A stretch of DNA of 64,000 nucleotides, from NCBI GenBank assembly GCA_003235475.1, contig QJWC01000116.1, positions 1-64,000 on the forward strand, given 5' to 3'. Every line of letters begins with the position of its first letter. Within the stretch, counting starts at the first letter, position 1. The notes under the pieces were generated by a model, which was given only the letters and a program-made list of their open reading frames with translations, was not told the DNA's origin and searched no databases. The stretch is from Acidimicrobiia bacterium (lineage in GTDB: Bacteria; Actinomycetota; Acidimicrobiia; Spongiisociales; UBA5794). Made by a program: the position numbers and the translations under genes. Shown here piece after piece: positions 33,792-44,518 of this stretch.

Positions 33792-36623
33792 ATGGCGAGT
33801 GACCAGATCGTCATACGGGGGGCGCGAGAGCACAACCTGAAGAACGTCGACGTCGAGCTCCCGCGCGACAGGCTGATCGTGTTCACAGGGCTCTCCGGCT
33901 CAGGCAAGTCGTCGTTGGCATTCGACACGATCTACGCAGAGGGCCAGCGCAGATATGTCGAATCCCTCTCTGCATACGCGCGCCAGTTCCTCGGACAGAT
34001 GGACAAGCCGGACGTCGACTTCATCGAGGGCCTTTCGCCTGCCATCTCGATCGATCAGAAGACCGCGAGTCGCAACCCTCGATCCACCGTCGGGACCGTC
34101 ACCGAGATCCACGACTACCTCAGGCTGCTCTTTGCGCGCATCGGGATTCCCCACTGCCCGAACGACGGGTCCCCCGTGTCCCGTCAGACGCCGCAGCAGA
34201 TCGTCGACCGCGTCCTCGAGCTCGACGACGACACCAAGTTCATGGTCCTCGCCCCGGTGGTCCGCGGCCGGAAGGGCGAGTACGACGCGTTGTTCCAGGA
34301 CCTCGTCAAAGCAGGGTTCTCGAGGGCGAGGGTCGACGGTGATCTGGTCGAGCTCACCGACCCCATCGAGCTCGCACGGTACGAGCAACACACCATCGAG
34401 GTGGTCGTCGACCGCCTGGTGCGCAAGGACGGCATCGAACGTCGGCTGACGGACTCGATCGAGACGGCGCTCGGCCTGGCTGACGGTGTGGCGATGATCG
34501 ACATCGTCGAGGGCCCCACCCTCTCCTTCTCCCAGGCGTTCGCGTGCGGCGAGTGCGGGCTGTCATTCGACGAGCTGCAGCCGCGCAACTTTTCGTTCAA
34601 CTCGCCGTACGGGGCGTGCCAGGACTGCACCGGGATCGGGACCAAGTTCCAGGTCGACGCCGACCTGGTCGTGCCCCAGCCGGACCTGTCGCTCGAAGAG
34701 GGCGCGATCGCCCCGTGGCGGGGCCGCCATCGTATGACGTACTACCAGAGGCTGATCGGGGCTGTGGCCAAGGCGCACCGCATCCCGATGTCGAAGCCGT
34801 GGAGAGAGCTCACCGACCAGCACAAGGACATCCTGCTCAACGGCGGGCCGAAGGCGAGCTACACGATCGTGTACGAGAACCGGTTCGGGCGGCAGCGGTC
34901 GTACGACGCCGCGTATGAGGGCGCCCTGCCGTGGCTCGAGCGTCGGTATGCCGACTCGGAATCCGACGGGGCGAGGGCTTCATACCAGCAGTACATGCGT
35001 GAGATCCCGTGCTCGTTGTGCAAAGGGGGCCGCCTCAACTCGATCAGCCTCGCCGTCACGATCGACGGCCTGAGCATCGCTGATGTGTCGCGGCGGAGCC
35101 TCGCCGCTGCTCTCGACTTCCTCGAGGGTCTCGACCTGTCCGACCGCGACGCCACCATCGCGGGGCCGATCGTCAAGGAGATCGGTGAGCGGCTTCGGTT
35201 CCTGGTGGCGGTCGGCCTCGACTACCTCACGCTCGCTCGTGGCGCGGCGACCCTCGCCGGGGGAGAAGCACAGCGGATCAGGCTCGCGACCCAGATCGGA
35301 TCTGGCCTGGTCGGCGTGCTCTACATCCTCGACGAACCGTCGATCGGCCTGCATCAGCGGGACAACCAGCGACTCATCGAGACACTGCTTCGACTGCGGG
35401 ACCTCGGGAACACCCTCATTGTCGTGGAACACGACGAGGACACCATCAGGATCGCCGATCATGTCGTGGACATCGGCCCGGGCGCCGGCGAGCACGGGGG
35501 ACGGATCGTCGCTGAGGGATCGGTCGACGACCTCGTGGGGGCTTCCGAGTCGATCACTGGGAAGTACCTGTCCGGTGAGCGCCGCATCGAGGTGCCCGGG
35601 AAGAGGCGAAACGGCCGCAAGGAATCGATCGACGTCTTCGGGGCAGCCGAAAACAACCTCGCGGACATCGACGTCTCGTTCCCGCTCGGGAGATTCATCG
35701 CCGTCACCGGAGTCTCCGGCAGCGGAAAGTCATCTTTGGTGCAACAGATCCTGAGCAAGGCGCTGCATGGGTCGTTGCACGGCTCGCGTTCTCTCCCCGG
35801 CAGGCACAGCCGCATCGAGGGCCTCGAACACATCGACAAGGTGATCAACATCGATCAATCACCGATCGGCCGCACCCCTCGCTCGAACCCCGTTACCTAT
35901 ACGAAGGCTTTCGACGCAATCAGGCAGCTCTTCGCGGCGACGCCGGACGCGCGCATGCGCGGGTACAAGCCAGGGCGATTCTCGTTCAACGTGGCTGGCG
36001 GGCGTTGCGAGACGTGCAAAGGCGACGGCACCCTCAAGATCGAGATGCACTTCCTCCCTGACGTGTACGTGCCTTGTGACACGTGCGGGGGTCTGCGGTA
36101 CAACCGCGACACGCTCGAGGTGCAATTCAAGGGCCATTCCATCGCCGACGTGCTCGACATGTCGATCGAGGACGCCCTCGTGTTCTTCGAGCACCAGCCG
36201 AGGATCGCAAGGGTGCTCGGCACGCTCTACGACGTCGGCCTCGGGTACGTGCGCCTCGGCCAGCCGGCGCCGACACTGTCGGGCGGGGAGGCGCAGCGGG
36301 TCAAGCTCGCGTCCGAACTCGGCAAACGTTCCACGGGCCGGACCTTCTACATCCTCGACGAACCGACGACGGGTCTCCATTTCGAGGACATCAGGAAGCT
36401 GCTCGGCGTGCTCCAACGCCTCGTCGACAATGGCAACACCGTCGTCGTCATCGAGCACAACCTCGATGTCGTGAAGTCGGTCGATTGGGTGATCGACCTC
36501 GGACCTGATGGGGGTGACGGCGGCGGCCGGATCGTGGCGACCGGTACGCCAGAGGACATCGCCGACGTGCCCGAGTCCTACACGGGCAAGTTCCTGAGGG
36601 ATGTGCTCGTCAGTGGTGGCTGA
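33792..36623 (+). CDS. uvrA: Excinuclease ABC subunit A
   Basis: Damage-recognition ATPase of excision repair with two ABC cassettes; 943 residues from this ATG. Homologues start at the equivalent of [21 protein letters not shown], which supports 33792; an in-frame GTG at 33723 close to a -10 box would add 23 residues and cannot be excluded. Walker A sites are [13 protein letters not shown] and [16 protein letters not shown] signatures [19 protein letters not shown] and [18 protein letters not shown]. Both zinc modules are intact (CGECGLSF ... CQDC and CETCKGDG ... CDTCGG). It is the third NER-related gene here with uvrB and uvrC. Confidence 0.96.
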   Translation: MASDQIVIRGAREHNLKNVDVELPRDRLIVFTGLSGSGKSSLAFDTIYAEGQRRYVESLSAYARQFLGQMDKPDVDFIEGLSPAISIDQKTASRNPRSTVGTVTEIHDYLRLLFARIGIPHCPNDGSPVSRQTPQQIVDRVLELDDDTKFMVLAPVVRGRKGEYDALFQDLVKAGFSRARVDGDLVELTDPIELARYEQHTIEVVVDRLVRKDGIERRLTDSIETALGLADGVAMIDIVEGPTLSFSQAFACGECGLSFDELQPRNFSFNSPYGACQDCTGIGTKFQVDADLVVPQPDLSLEEGAIAPWRGRHRMTYYQRLIGAVAKAHRIPMSKPWRELTDQHKDILLNGGPKASYTIVYENRFGRQRSYDAAYEGALPWLERRYADSESDGARASYQQYMREIPCSLCKGGRLNSISLAVTIDGLSIADVSRRSLAAALDFLEGLDLSDRDATIAGPIVKEIGERLRFLVAVGLDYLTLARGAATLAGGEAQRIRLATQIGSGLVGVLYILDEPSIGLHQRDNQRLIETLLRLRDLGNTLIVVEHDEDTIRIADHVVDIGPGAGEHGGRIVAEGSVDDLVGASESITGKYLSGERRIEVPGKRRNGRKESIDVFGAAENNLADIDVSFPLGRFIAVTGVSGSGKSSLVQQILSKALHGSLHGSRSLPGRHSRIEGLEHIDKVINIDQSPIGRTPRSNPVTYTKAFDAIRQLFAATPDARMRGYKPGRFSFNVAGGRCETCKGDGTLKIEMHFLPDVYVPCDTCGGLRYNRDTLEVQFKGHSIADVLDMSIEDALVFFEHQPRIARVLGTLYDVGLGYVRLGQPAPTLSGGEAQRVKLASELGKRSTGRTFYILDEPTTGLHFEDIRKLLGVLQRLVDNGNTVVVIEHNLDVVKSVDWVIDLGPDGGDGGGRIVATGTPEDIADVPESYTGKFLRDVLVSGG

Positions 36624-37338
36624 CAGTTGGGATGTGAGAGCATCGTGGTGGCGGTCCGAGGTTGCTGACGACCCTGTCTACCGGAACGACATCGAGCCGC
36701 TGTTCGTCGAGCTGATCCCCACGACCGGACTGGCCGTTGATCTCGGCTGTGGTGAGGGGCAGACGATGCGATCGCTCGGGGGCCGGGCCGTCGGGGTCGA
36801 TCTCTCGCGTTCGCTCCTGGTCGAAGCTGCGAGGACGCATCCGGTCATCGCATGCAGGCTTCCGGATCTATCCGCAGTCAGGGCTGCATCCTTCGACATC
36901 GCCTACACGATCTATGTGCTCGAACTCCTGGCGGACCACGAGCAGTTCTTCGAGGAGACCGCGAGGGTGGTCAGGCAGGACGGCTGTCTCGTCGTCATCA
37001 TGAACCACCCCGCATACACGGCGCCCGGCGCGGGTCCCATCCTGGACGACGACGGCGAGACCCTCTGGCGCTGGGGCCGGTACTTCGGACATGGGACCAC
37101 AGAGGAGCCAGCCGGGGATGAGCCGGTCACCTTCCACCACCGCCCCCTGGACGACCTCCTGACGGCGGCAGCCGGTTCGGGCTGGGTTCTCGATCAGATG
37201 CACGAGCGAGGCCTCTCGGACGAGACGGTCCGACGCATTCCGGGGTATGTCGGACAGCAGCACGTCCCTCGGATCCTGGGTATCCGGTGGACGCGAGGCC
37301 ACCGTGGCGATCGTGCCTGGTCGGTACCATCGGCATAA
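36613..37338 (+). CDS. SAM-dependent methyltransferase (class I)
   Basis: About 241 residues. Motif I is [17 protein letters not shown], followed by [13 protein letters not shown] (motif post I), [23 protein letters not shown] and [12 protein letters not shown]. It starts at one of two adjacent GTG codons (36613, 36616) inside the end of uvrA, and its stop overlaps the uvrC ATG by one base (TAATG). The substrate is unknown. Its position between uvrA and uvrC is probably operon packing rather than a repair function. Confidence 0.85.
   Translation: MVADSWDVRASWWRSEVADDPVYRNDIEPLFVELIPTTGLAVDLGCGEGQTMRSLGGRAVGVDLSRSLLVEAARTHPVIACRLPDLSAVRAASFDIAYTIYVLELLADHEQFFEETARVVRQDGCLVVIMNHPAYTAPGAGPILDDDGETLWRWGRYFGHGTTEEPAGDEPVTFHHRPLDDLLTAAAGSGWVLDQMHERGLSDETVRRIPGYVGQQHVPRILGIRWTRGHRGDRAWSVPSA
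37325..37330 (+). promoter_or_regulatory. -10 hexamer TACCAT of uvrC
   Basis: TACCAT ends 7 nt before the uvrC ATG, inside the end of the methyltransferase gene. It could give a leaderless uvrC transcript besides read-through. Confidence 0.4.
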
Positions 37339-39176
37339 TGCTCAAGAGGCCAGCGCCGTCGTCGATTCCGGACTCGCCAGGTGTCTACATCTTCAGGGAT
37401 GCCGAGGGCCGAGCCCTGTACGTGGGGAAGGCGAAGTCACTCAGGAAGCGCACTGCGAACTACTTCGCGAGGGATCTCTCACCTCGCACCAGGATGATGG
37501 TGGACACGGCTGCCGACCTCGAGTGGATCGTGACGGACTCCGAGGTCGCGGCGCTGATGCTCGAGTACTCGGTCGTTCAGGAACACCAGCCGATGTTCAA
37601 CGTGCGCCTCAAGGACGACAAGTCGTTCCCGTACCTTGCGATCACGAGGAACGAGGAGTGGCCCCGCGCCGTCGTGATGCGCGGCAAGAAGCGGAAGGGC
37701 GTGCAGTACTTCGGCCCGTATGCGAGGGCCTACTCGATACGCCAGACGCTCGACTCGCTGCTTCGCCCATTCCCGATACGCACGTGTACCAATGCCAAGT
37801 TCAACCGCCACGAGGCCTCTGGTCGTCCGTGTCTGTTGTTCCACATCGAGAAGTGCGCCGGCCCATGTGTGGGGGAGGTCGACCGCGGCACCTACGACAG
37901 GCATGTCGACGGGTTGGCGTCGTTCCTCTCGGGCGGGAGCGACGAGTTGATCGCGGACCTTCGCTCGGCGATGAGCGCGGCAGCCGACGCGCAGGAGTAC
38001 GAGCGCGCGGCCAGGCTGAGGGATGAGATCGGGGCGATGCACACCGCACTCGAACGCCAGGAGCTCGTGACCGAGAAGCGTGAAGACTTCGATGTGCTCG
38101 CGTGTGTCGAGGACGACCTCGAGTTCGTGTTGGTGATCCTCAATGTGCGTCAAGGACGTGTGACGGGCCGCAAGACGACCGTTGTCGACAGGGTCGAGGA
38201 TCTCACGACAGCGGAGTTCATGGAGCGCATGATCGGGCAGGTGTACGGGTCCGAGGATCCGCCGAAGGAGGTGCTCGTCCAGGAACTCCCGGAGAATCCA
38301 GAAGTCCTCACGGAGTGGTTGGCGCTTCGCCGTGGTTCCTCGGTGTCGCTTCGGGTCCCGAAACGTGGCACCAAGCGCAGGATCATGGAGACGGCGTCGG
38401 CCAATGCCGACGAAGAGTTCGCTCGCCATCGGCTGAAGCGGCACAGCGACCACAATGCCAGAGCGAGGGCCCTGCGTTCGCTCCAGCAGACGCTCGGTCT
38501 CCCGACCTCACCGCTGAGGATCGAGTGCTACGACATCTCGACGATCCAGGGCCGCCACACCGTGGCGTCGATGGTGGTGTTCGAGGACGGGCTGCCGAAG
38601 AAGAGCGACTACCGCCGCTTCCGTATCAAGACGATCGACGGACAGGATGACTTTGCTTCCATGGAGGAGGTGCTGCGGCGGCGCTTCGGCGCGTATCTCG
38701 CTGAGCGAGCGCAAGGACCGGCTGAGGGCCAGAAGTTCGCGTACCCGCCTTCGCTCGTCGTGATCGACGGCGGGAAGGGCCAACTCGGCCGGGCCGTGAA
38801 GGTGCTGTCCGAGTTCGATCTGGACATACCCGTTGTCGGGCTCGCGAAGAAGCTCGAAGAGGTGTTCGTTCCGGGGAGGTCCGATCCGATCGTCATCGAC
38901 CGCGGTGAGGAGTCGCTCTATCTCCTCCAGCGAGTCAGGGACGAGGCACACCGTTTCGCGATCACGTATCACCGGAAGGTGCGGTCGAAGTCGATGATCG
39001 ACTCCATCCTCGACGATGTGCCGGGCGTCGGGTCTGGCCGAAAGAAGGCCCTCGTTCGGACGTTCGGGTCGGTCAAGAAGATGCGTTCGGCATCGGTTGA
39101 CGATCTCGCCAAGGTGGTTCCGGATAAGGTGGCGGCGTCACTGTACGAAGCGCTCCACGAGGTACCACGGTCGTGA
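37338..39176 (+). CDS. uvrC: Excinuclease ABC subunit C
   Basis: Makes both incisions in excision repair; 612 residues. The GIY-YIG nuclease is at the N-terminus (PGVYIFRDAEGRALYVGKAKSLRKRTANYF), then the Cys-containing region (FHIEKCAGPCVGEV), a UVR motif (AADAQEYERAARLRDEIGAM), the RNase H-like nuclease (RIECYDISTIQGRHTVASMVVFEDG; PSLVVIDGGKGQLG) and a C-terminal HhH pair (DDVPGVGSGRKKALVRTFGS). An in-frame upstream start (37287) is inside the preceding gene and is not used. Coupled to rapZ by a 4-nt overlap. Confidence 0.97.
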   Translation: MLKRPAPSSIPDSPGVYIFRDAEGRALYVGKAKSLRKRTANYFARDLSPRTRMMVDTAADLEWIVTDSEVAALMLEYSVVQEHQPMFNVRLKDDKSFPYLAITRNEEWPRAVVMRGKKRKGVQYFGPYARAYSIRQTLDSLLRPFPIRTCTNAKFNRHEASGRPCLLFHIEKCAGPCVGEVDRGTYDRHVDGLASFLSGGSDELIADLRSAMSAAADAQEYERAARLRDEIGAMHTALERQELVTEKREDFDVLACVEDDLEFVLVILNVRQGRVTGRKTTVVDRVEDLTTAEFMERMIGQVYGSEDPPKEVLVQELPENPEVLTEWLALRRGSSVSLRVPKRGTKRRIMETASANADEEFARHRLKRHSDHNARARALRSLQQTLGLPTSPLRIECYDISTIQGRHTVASMVVFEDGLPKKSDYRRFRIKTIDGQDDFASMEEVLRRRFGAYLAERAQGPAEGQKFAYPPSLVVIDGGKGQLGRAVKVLSEFDLDIPVVGLAKKLEEVFVPGRSDPIVIDRGEESLYLLQRVRDEAHRFAITYHRKVRSKSMIDSILDDVPGVGSGRKKALVRTFGSVKKMRSASVDDLAKVVPDKVAASLYEALHEVPRS

Positions 39177-40045
39177 TCGGCAACAACGAAGACGTCCACG
39201 TCGTCATCATCACAGGGTTGTCCGGCGCTGGCCGATCGCAAGCCGCCAAGGTGTTGGAGGACATCGGCTACTTCGTCGTCGACAACCTTCCCGTCGCCAT
39301 GATCGGGAAGCTGATGGACACGCTCGGAGTGGTCGAGGGAGAGCGACAGCGACTGGCGATCGTCGCCGATACTCGCACCCGCATGAACGCCGAGATCCTC
39401 GAGAACGCCCTCGTCGATCTGCGCCGTGAAGGCATCCCCACCACCGTGCTGTTCCTCGACGCGGACGACGCGGTGCTCCACAGGCGATTCAAAGAGACGA
39501 GGAGGCCCCACCCCGTTGATGCAGCCTCGCTCGCTGAGTCGATCGCAGTCGAACGCGCCGCGTTCGAGGACGTCCGGGCGAGCGCCGATGTCATCGTCGA
39601 CACCACCCAGCTCTCGGTGCATCAGCTGCGAGACCGCCTCCGGGAGGCGTTCTCAGACGCAGACTCGCGCACGTCGATGAGGGTCGTCGTCACATCGTTC
39701 GGATTCAAGAGGGGAGCCCCATCGGTCGTCGACCTGATGTTCGACGTGCGATTCCTCCCGAACCCACATTGGGATCCCGACCTCCGGCCCCTCACTGGGC
39801 TCGACGAGCCGGTGAGGGCTTTCGTCTTCGACCAGCCACAGGCTGCGGAGTTCCTCGAGCGCGTCACGGACCTCCTCGACTTCCTGCTCCCGCAGTACGA
39901 GCTCGAGGGCAAGTCGTATCTGACGATCGGCATCGGCTGCACCGGCGGCCGGCACCGAAGCGTCGCGATGGCCGATGCGATCGGGAAGCACCTCGCGGCG
40001 AACGGCGTGGACAGCTCCGTCAACCACAGGGACCTCGAAGCCTGA
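39173..40045 (+). CDS. rapZ: RapZ/YvcJ-family nucleotide-binding protein
   Basis: A 290-residue member of the RapZ family. Walker A is GLSGAGRSQAAKVLED (Arg in place of the usual Lys is seen in the family), with DNLPVAMIGKL and the C-terminal segment RHRSVAMADAIGKHL preceded by GIGCTGGRHR, as in RapZ. The start GTG overlaps uvrC by 4 nt. In E. coli RapZ controls glmS through small RNAs; in Gram-positives YvcJ is a nucleotide-binding protein of less clear role. The uvrC-rapZ-yvcK order is conserved in Actinobacteria. Confidence 0.93.
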   Translation: MIGNNEDVHVVIITGLSGAGRSQAAKVLEDIGYFVVDNLPVAMIGKLMDTLGVVEGERQRLAIVADTRTRMNAEILENALVDLRREGIPTTVLFLDADDAVLHRRFKETRRPHPVDAASLAESIAVERAAFEDVRASADVIVDTTQLSVHQLRDRLREAFSDADSRTSMRVVVTSFGFKRGAPSVVDLMFDVRFLPNPHWDPDLRPLTGLDEPVRAFVFDQPQAAEFLERVTDLLDFLLPQYELEGKSYLTIGIGCTGGRHRSVAMADAIGKHLAANGVDSSVNHRDLEA

Positions 40046-41028
40046 TGCGACCGATGTCGACAGAGCCGGCGCCCCTCCGCCAACGGACCACATCTGCTGT
40101 CGATGGCCCTCACGTCGTGGCAATCGGGGGAGGGCACGGCCTGTCGAATGCCCTCCGCGCCGCGACCTCATATGCCGGTCGGGTCGACGCTGTCGTGTCC
40201 GTCACCGACGATGGGGGCTCGAGCGGTCGCCTGGTCCCGCACCTCGACATCCCGCCCCCCGGTGACATCCGGAAATGCCTCCTCGCGCTCGCACCGTCGG
40301 AGTCGCCGTGGACGAAGCTCTTCGACTACCGGTTCGATGAGTCAGACGTTGCGGGACACTCGCTCGGCAACCTGATCCTTGCCGCTCTCGCGGACATCGA
40401 AGGATCGTTCGAGAACGCCCTCGTCATGGCCGAGCGCCTACTGCGGACCTCGGGGAGCGTGATTCCTGCGTGCAGGGACCACCTCAAGCTGGTGGCAGAG
40501 TCAGACGATTCGCGGCTCGACGGACAGGTCACGATCGGGAAGCACCGCGGGAGGATCGATTCGGTCTGGGTCGAGCCGCTGTCAGCGGCAGCGACGCCCC
40601 ACGCCGTTGACGTCATCGAGTCTGCTGACCAGATCCTCCTCGGCCCTGGGAGCCTCATCACGTCGACGGTTGCAGCGATGCGCGTACCCGGCATCACGGA
40701 GGCAATCAACCGTTCGGGCGCGAGGGTCGACTACATCGCAAACCTCATCACCCAGGACGGTGAGACGTATGAAATGGACGGTATCGACCACCTGGACGCG
40801 CTCCTCCGCCTGACAGGAGTGCGCCCTCCCGCTGCTATCGTCGCGAACGAACACGAGTTCAAGGTACCCCCACCGCACCGGGCCATCGAGTTCGACCCCG
40901 ACCTGACGGCGACCTACGGTGCCGACCTCGTTTCGGCCGATTTGGTCGACACGAGCAGCACTTGGCCGAGCCACGATCCGGTGAAGCTGGGGCTTGTGCT
41001 TTCATCGATGGCCCGCACGGGCGGGTAG
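40045..41028 (+). CDS. yvcK: YvcK/CofD-like gluconeogenesis factor
   Basis: A 327-residue CofD-like protein. [19 protein letters not shown] and [15 protein letters not shown] form the nucleotide (UDP-GlcNAc) site; [11 protein letters not shown] and [14 protein letters not shown] are also family motifs. The ATG overlaps the rapZ stop by one base (TGATG). YvcK (CuvA in mycobacteria) links carbon flux to cell-wall precursor supply, in line with the glycolytic genes that follow. whiA, usually next, is absent. Confidence 0.93.
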   Translation: MRPMSTEPAPLRQRTTSAVDGPHVVAIGGGHGLSNALRAATSYAGRVDAVVSVTDDGGSSGRLVPHLDIPPPGDIRKCLLALAPSESPWTKLFDYRFDESDVAGHSLGNLILAALADIEGSFENALVMAERLLRTSGSVIPACRDHLKLVAESDDSRLDGQVTIGKHRGRIDSVWVEPLSAAATPHAVDVIESADQILLGPGSLITSTVAAMRVPGITEAINRSGARVDYIANLITQDGETYEMDGIDHLDALLRLTGVRPPAAIVANEHEFKVPPPHRAIEFDPDLTATYGADLVSADLVDTSSTWPSHDPVKLGLVLSSMARTGG

Positions 41029-41038
41029 GAGAGAATCC

Positions 41039-42121
41039 ATGAAGATCGCCATCAACGGGTTCGGCCGGATCGGCCGGAACTTCTTCCGGGCAGCGAAGGG
41101 CACCAGTGTCACATCGGACGTCCGCAAAGCGCTGTACGGCATCGATGTCACCGACGTCGAAGCAATCCAAGAGACCTGGAAGGAGATCGCCTCTGCGCTC
41201 AAGGGCTTCGACATCGTGGCGATCAACGACCTCGGCGATGTCGAGGCGAACGCGAACCTCCTGAGATACGACACGGTTCACGGGCGGTACCCGGGATCCG
41301 TCGAGGTCGTCGACGGCGACATGGTGGTCGATGGGGATCGTTTCAAGGTGTTCGCGGAGCGAGACCCGGCGAACCTGCCGTGGGGAGAACTCGGTGTGGA
41401 CGTCGTGATCGAATCGACGGGCGTGTTCAGGACCCGAGACGCAGCCGCAAAGCACCTCGAGGCGGGAGCGAAGCACGTCATTGTCTCGGCACCGATGGGT
41501 GATGCCGATCTGTCGATCGTGCTTGGCGTCAACGATGCCGATCTGGACGTCGAGGAGCACCGCGTCATTTCGAATGCATCGTGCACGACGAACTGCGTAG
41601 CGCCGATGGTCAAGGTGATCGACGAGGCCTTCGGCATCCAGAACGGCGCGTTCACGACATGCCACGCGTACACGAACGACCAGAGCCTTTCGGACGTTCT
41701 CCACAAGGACCCTCGTCGGGCGCGTGCCGCTGCGCAGAACATCATCCCCGCATCGACCGGCGCCGCCACGGCGGTCGGGAAGGTGCTGCCGAACATGCAG
41801 GGCAAGTTGCTCGGCACGGCGCTTCGGGTTCCCGTGATCGACGGTTCGATCACGGACCTCGTGGTCAACGTCGGCCGCGAGACGACCGTCGACGAGGTCA
41901 ACGGAGCGCTCAAAGCGGCAGCAGAGGGCGAACTCGCCGGGATCATGCGGTACACGGAAGACCCGATCGTTTCTTCGGACATCGTCGGTGACCCGCACTC
42001 GTGCATCGTGGACGGTGCATCGACGATGGTGTCCGGTTCGCTCGTGAAGGTGTTCGGCTGGTACGACAACGAGTGGGGATACTCGAGTCGCCTCGTGGAC
42101 CTCGCCCGCAAGCTTGCCTGA
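41039..42121 (+). CDS. gap: Glyceraldehyde-3-phosphate dehydrogenase with N-terminal-domain insertion
   Basis: Type I phosphorylating GAPDH, 360 residues. The Rossmann motif [15 protein letters not shown] is followed by about 34 extra residues (roughly 21-54, with [11 protein letters not shown] and [14 protein letters not shown]) before the strand IVAINDLGD that normally follows directly. The catalytic Cys is in [13 protein letters not shown], the His in [10 protein letters not shown], and NAD binding ends at WYDNEWGYS. The Asn-Asp at the end of strand 2 suggests NAD preference. It heads gap-pgk-tpiA; the pgk start overlaps its stop by 8 nt. Confidence 0.95.
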   Translation: MKIAINGFGRIGRNFFRAAKGTSVTSDVRKALYGIDVTDVEAIQETWKEIASALKGFDIVAINDLGDVEANANLLRYDTVHGRYPGSVEVVDGDMVVDGDRFKVFAERDPANLPWGELGVDVVIESTGVFRTRDAAAKHLEAGAKHVIVSAPMGDADLSIVLGVNDADLDVEEHRVISNASCTTNCVAPMVKVIDEAFGIQNGAFTTCHAYTNDQSLSDVLHKDPRRARAAAQNIIPASTGAATAVGKVLPNMQGKLLGTALRVPVIDGSITDLVVNVGRETTVDEVNGALKAAAEGELAGIMRYTEDPIVSSDIVGDPHSCIVDGASTMVSGSLVKVFGWYDNEWGYSSRLVDLARKLA

Positions 42122-43322
42122 CCCGATCCGCGTCCGGGGGCTCGACGACATCGACCTCACCGGTCGAACGGCCTTCATCCGATCCGACCTGAACGTCCCG
42201 ATCGAGGGTGGCGTCGTGTCGGATACGTTCCGGATCGTCGCGAGCCTTCCCACGATCGAAGAAGTGAGGCAGCGGGCGTCGCGCGTGGTCGTCGCAAGCC
42301 ACCTGGGACGACCCGACGGCTATGACGAGCGCCTGTCGATGCGTCCGGTCAGCCGCGCACTCGGCGACATCGGTGGTTTCGAGGTCGTGCAGGCCCCCGC
42401 GGTGGTCGGAATGTCGGTCGCCGATGCGATCCACGGCGCCCCTGAGGGCGCGGTGGTCGTGCTCGAGAACACACGATTCGAGGCAGGCGAGACGACGAAC
42501 GACGCGAACCTTGCTGACGCGATGGCCTCGCTCGCAGACGTCGCGATCAATGATGCGTTCGGGACGGCGCATCGGGCCCATGCCTCGAACGTCGGTGTCG
42601 CTGAGAGGCTGCCGTCGGCTGCTGGAAGGCTTCTCGCATCCGAGATCGAAGCGTTCGATCGCGTGCTCACCAGCACAGACCGGCCGTACGTCGTGATCAT
42701 GGGCGGTGCGAAAGTGTCTGACAAGCTCGGGGTCATCCGAAACCTCTTGCCACGGGTCGACTTGATGCTGATCGGCGGTGGCATGTGCTTCACGCTGCTC
42801 AAGGCAGCCGGCTTCGCGGTCGGCGACTCGCTCGTCGAGGACTCCATGTTGCCGGAGGTCGCAGACCTGCTGTCGTCCGTGCACGGGGACAAGATCGCCC
42901 TCCCGACGGACCTCATCGTGGCTGATGCCTTCGCAAGCGACGCGAACCACGAGGTCCGGAGTGCGTCGGACATCGATCGGGGGACGCTCGGCCTCGACAT
43001 CGGGCCGGACACGCGGGCTGCGTTTGCCGGGGCGGCCAGAGAGGCGGAGATCGTCTTCTGGAACGGCCCGATGGGCGTATTCGAGTGGGAGGCATTCCGA
43101 GCTGGCACGGAGGCAATCGCAGAGGCCGTCGCGGAGTCCAACGGCTATACCGTTGTCGGAGGCGGCGACAGCGCCGCGGCGCTCCGGCTGCTCGGGCGGG
43201 AACACGACGTGTCGCATCTCTCGTCTGGTGGGGGAGCGGGCCTCGCAATGCTCGAAGGGGCGAAACTGCCGGGCATCACCGTGCTCGAGTTGAATACCGG
43301 AGGAGACACTGATGGGGAGTGA
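42114..43322 (+). CDS. pgk: Phosphoglycerate kinase
   Basis: A 402-residue two-lobe kinase. The substrate site [33 protein letters not shown] and the nucleotide-site elements [12 protein letters not shown] and [22 protein letters not shown] are present. The start is a TTG overlapping the end of gap, an uncommon codon but the only one giving the usual N-terminus. The 3' end overlaps tpiA by 11 nt. Confidence 0.96.
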   Translation: MPDPIRVRGLDDIDLTGRTAFIRSDLNVPIEGGVVSDTFRIVASLPTIEEVRQRASRVVVASHLGRPDGYDERLSMRPVSRALGDIGGFEVVQAPAVVGMSVADAIHGAPEGAVVVLENTRFEAGETTNDANLADAMASLADVAINDAFGTAHRAHASNVGVAERLPSAAGRLLASEIEAFDRVLTSTDRPYVVIMGGAKVSDKLGVIRNLLPRVDLMLIGGGMCFTLLKAAGFAVGDSLVEDSMLPEVADLLSSVHGDKIALPTDLIVADAFASDANHEVRSASDIDRGTLGLDIGPDTRAAFAGAAREAEIVFWNGPMGVFEWEAFRAGTEAIAEAVAESNGYTVVGGGDSAAALRLLGREHDVSHLSSGGGAGLAMLEGAKLPGITVLELNTGGDTDGE

Positions 43323-44088
43323 CGTGCGCAAGAACCTGATCGCTGGCAACTGGAAGATGCATGCGACGCACCTCGATGCGATCCAGATGGTGCAGAAGCT
43401 GAGCTATCGCCTCGACCACGGCGACTACGAGCGCGTCGAGGTGCTTGTGTGCCCGCCGTTCACGTCGCTTCGGTCGGTGCAGACCGTCATCGAGACCGAC
43501 CATCTCTCGATCAAGCTCGGGGCGCAGAACGTCAACCCGAACGACCAGGGTGCGTTCACCGGCGAAATCTCGCCAGCGATGCTCGCCAAGCTCTCCGTGT
43601 CCTATGTCATCGTCGGTCATTCGGAGCGACGTCAGCTGTTCGGCGAATCCGACGCCTTCATCAATCAGAAGATGCGTTCGGTGTTCGATGCAGGCATGAC
43701 GCCGATCCTGTGTGTGGGCGAAACCGAAGCCGAGCGCGATGAGGGGAGTGCGATGGATCGCGTCGGATCGCAGGTCGCCGCCGGCATCGCCGGACTCTCG
43801 GATGAAGAGCTCGGGAGACTCGTCGTCGCGTACGAGCCCATCTGGGCGATAGGGACGGGCAAGACTGCGAGCGCCGACGACGCAGATGAGATGTGCGGTT
43901 TCGTCAGGTCGCAGGTCGGCGCTGCTTCGTCGGAGGCGGCCGAGCGCACGAGAGTGCTGTACGGGGGGTCTGTGAATCCCGGAAACATTGCCGGGCTCAT
44001 GGCCAAGCGCGACATCGACGGGGGGCTCGTGGGTGGCGCATCACTCGATCCGGACCAGTTCGCTTCTGTCGTCCGATACTGGATGTAG
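43312..44088 (+). CDS. tpiA: Triosephosphate isomerase
   Basis: A 258-residue TIM barrel. The N-terminal Asn/Lys site is LIAGNWKMHATHLD, the catalytic His is in VIVGHSERRQLFGE, the catalytic Glu in VAYEPIWAIGTGKTAS, and the phosphate loops are VLYGGSVNPGN and GGLVGGASLDP. GGAGGAG lies just upstream of the ATG, within the end of pgk. Confidence 0.98.
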   Translation: MGSDVRKNLIAGNWKMHATHLDAIQMVQKLSYRLDHGDYERVEVLVCPPFTSLRSVQTVIETDHLSIKLGAQNVNPNDQGAFTGEISPAMLAKLSVSYVIVGHSERRQLFGESDAFINQKMRSVFDAGMTPILCVGETEAERDEGSAMDRVGSQVAAGIAGLSDEELGRLVVAYEPIWAIGTGKTASADDADEMCGFVRSQVGAASSEAAERTRVLYGGSVNPGNIAGLMAKRDIDGGLVGGASLDPDQFASVVRYWM

Positions 44089-44104
44089 GCGCCGCCCTGG
44101 CGCA

Positions 44105-44110
44105 TAGAGT
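44105..44110 (+). promoter_or_regulatory. -10 hexamer TAGAGT, leaderless gene at 44117
   Basis: TAGAGT ends 6 nt before the ATG; no ribosome-binding site is visible. Confidence 0.45.
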
Positions 44111-44116
44111 GGCCGT

Positions 44117-44500
44117 ATGACCTTGTACGAGCTTCACTGCGAGTTCGACGTCACGCGTCGCATCGGATGGTCGGACGACGATCTCGGCGATCACATCGAT
44201 GAGGTCTACGAGACACTCCATCAGGGCAAGGACGTCGTCGGCATCGATTCGCGAGCGGACCTCGACACCGGCATGACCGAGATCACGGTGCGGTTCCGCG
44301 ATTGGATAACCGACGACCCCGAACACGTCGGCCGCGTCATCCTCGGTGCTGCCATCTCTTCGTCCGGGGCGGAGCACGAAGGCCTGCTTCCGATCGGGCG
44401 GGCCGCCGGCGCGGGTGTGGGAGCGATGCGCTACCGCGGGATCAAGCTCCCTCACTGGAAGCTTCGCGCCGCATCCGCTGCACCCGTGGCCGACGAGTGA
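44117..44500 (+). CDS. Hypothetical protein between tpiA and gpmA (127 aa)
   Basis: A soluble protein with no signal peptide or membrane helix. It is acidic (YELHCEFDVTRRIGWSDDDL, then DEVYETLHQGKDVVG) and has alternating beta-like stretches (TEITVRFRDWITDDPEHV). Tight packing between tpiA and gpmA and a TAGAGT hexamer 6 nt upstream support a real gene. No family is recognised; the repeated short-strand pattern could be a ferredoxin-like fold. Confidence 0.7.
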   Translation: MTLYELHCEFDVTRRIGWSDDDLGDHIDEVYETLHQGKDVVGIDSRADLDTGMTEITVRFRDWITDDPEHVGRVILGAAISSSGAEHEGLLPIGRAAGAGVGAMRYRGIKLPHWKLRAASAAPVADE

Positions 44501-44505
44501 TCCGG

Positions 44506-44511
44506 TAGCCT
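44506..44511 (+). promoter_or_regulatory. -10 hexamer TAGCCT of gpmA
   Basis: TAGCCT ends 7 nt before the gpmA ATG at 44519, just after the stop of the preceding gene. Confidence 0.5.
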
Positions 44512-44518
44512 GCGCGCC

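Noticed and set aside
32088-33833. 581-residue minus-strand open frame
   Set aside because: Antisense to uvrB, which is certain; no domain and biased composition.
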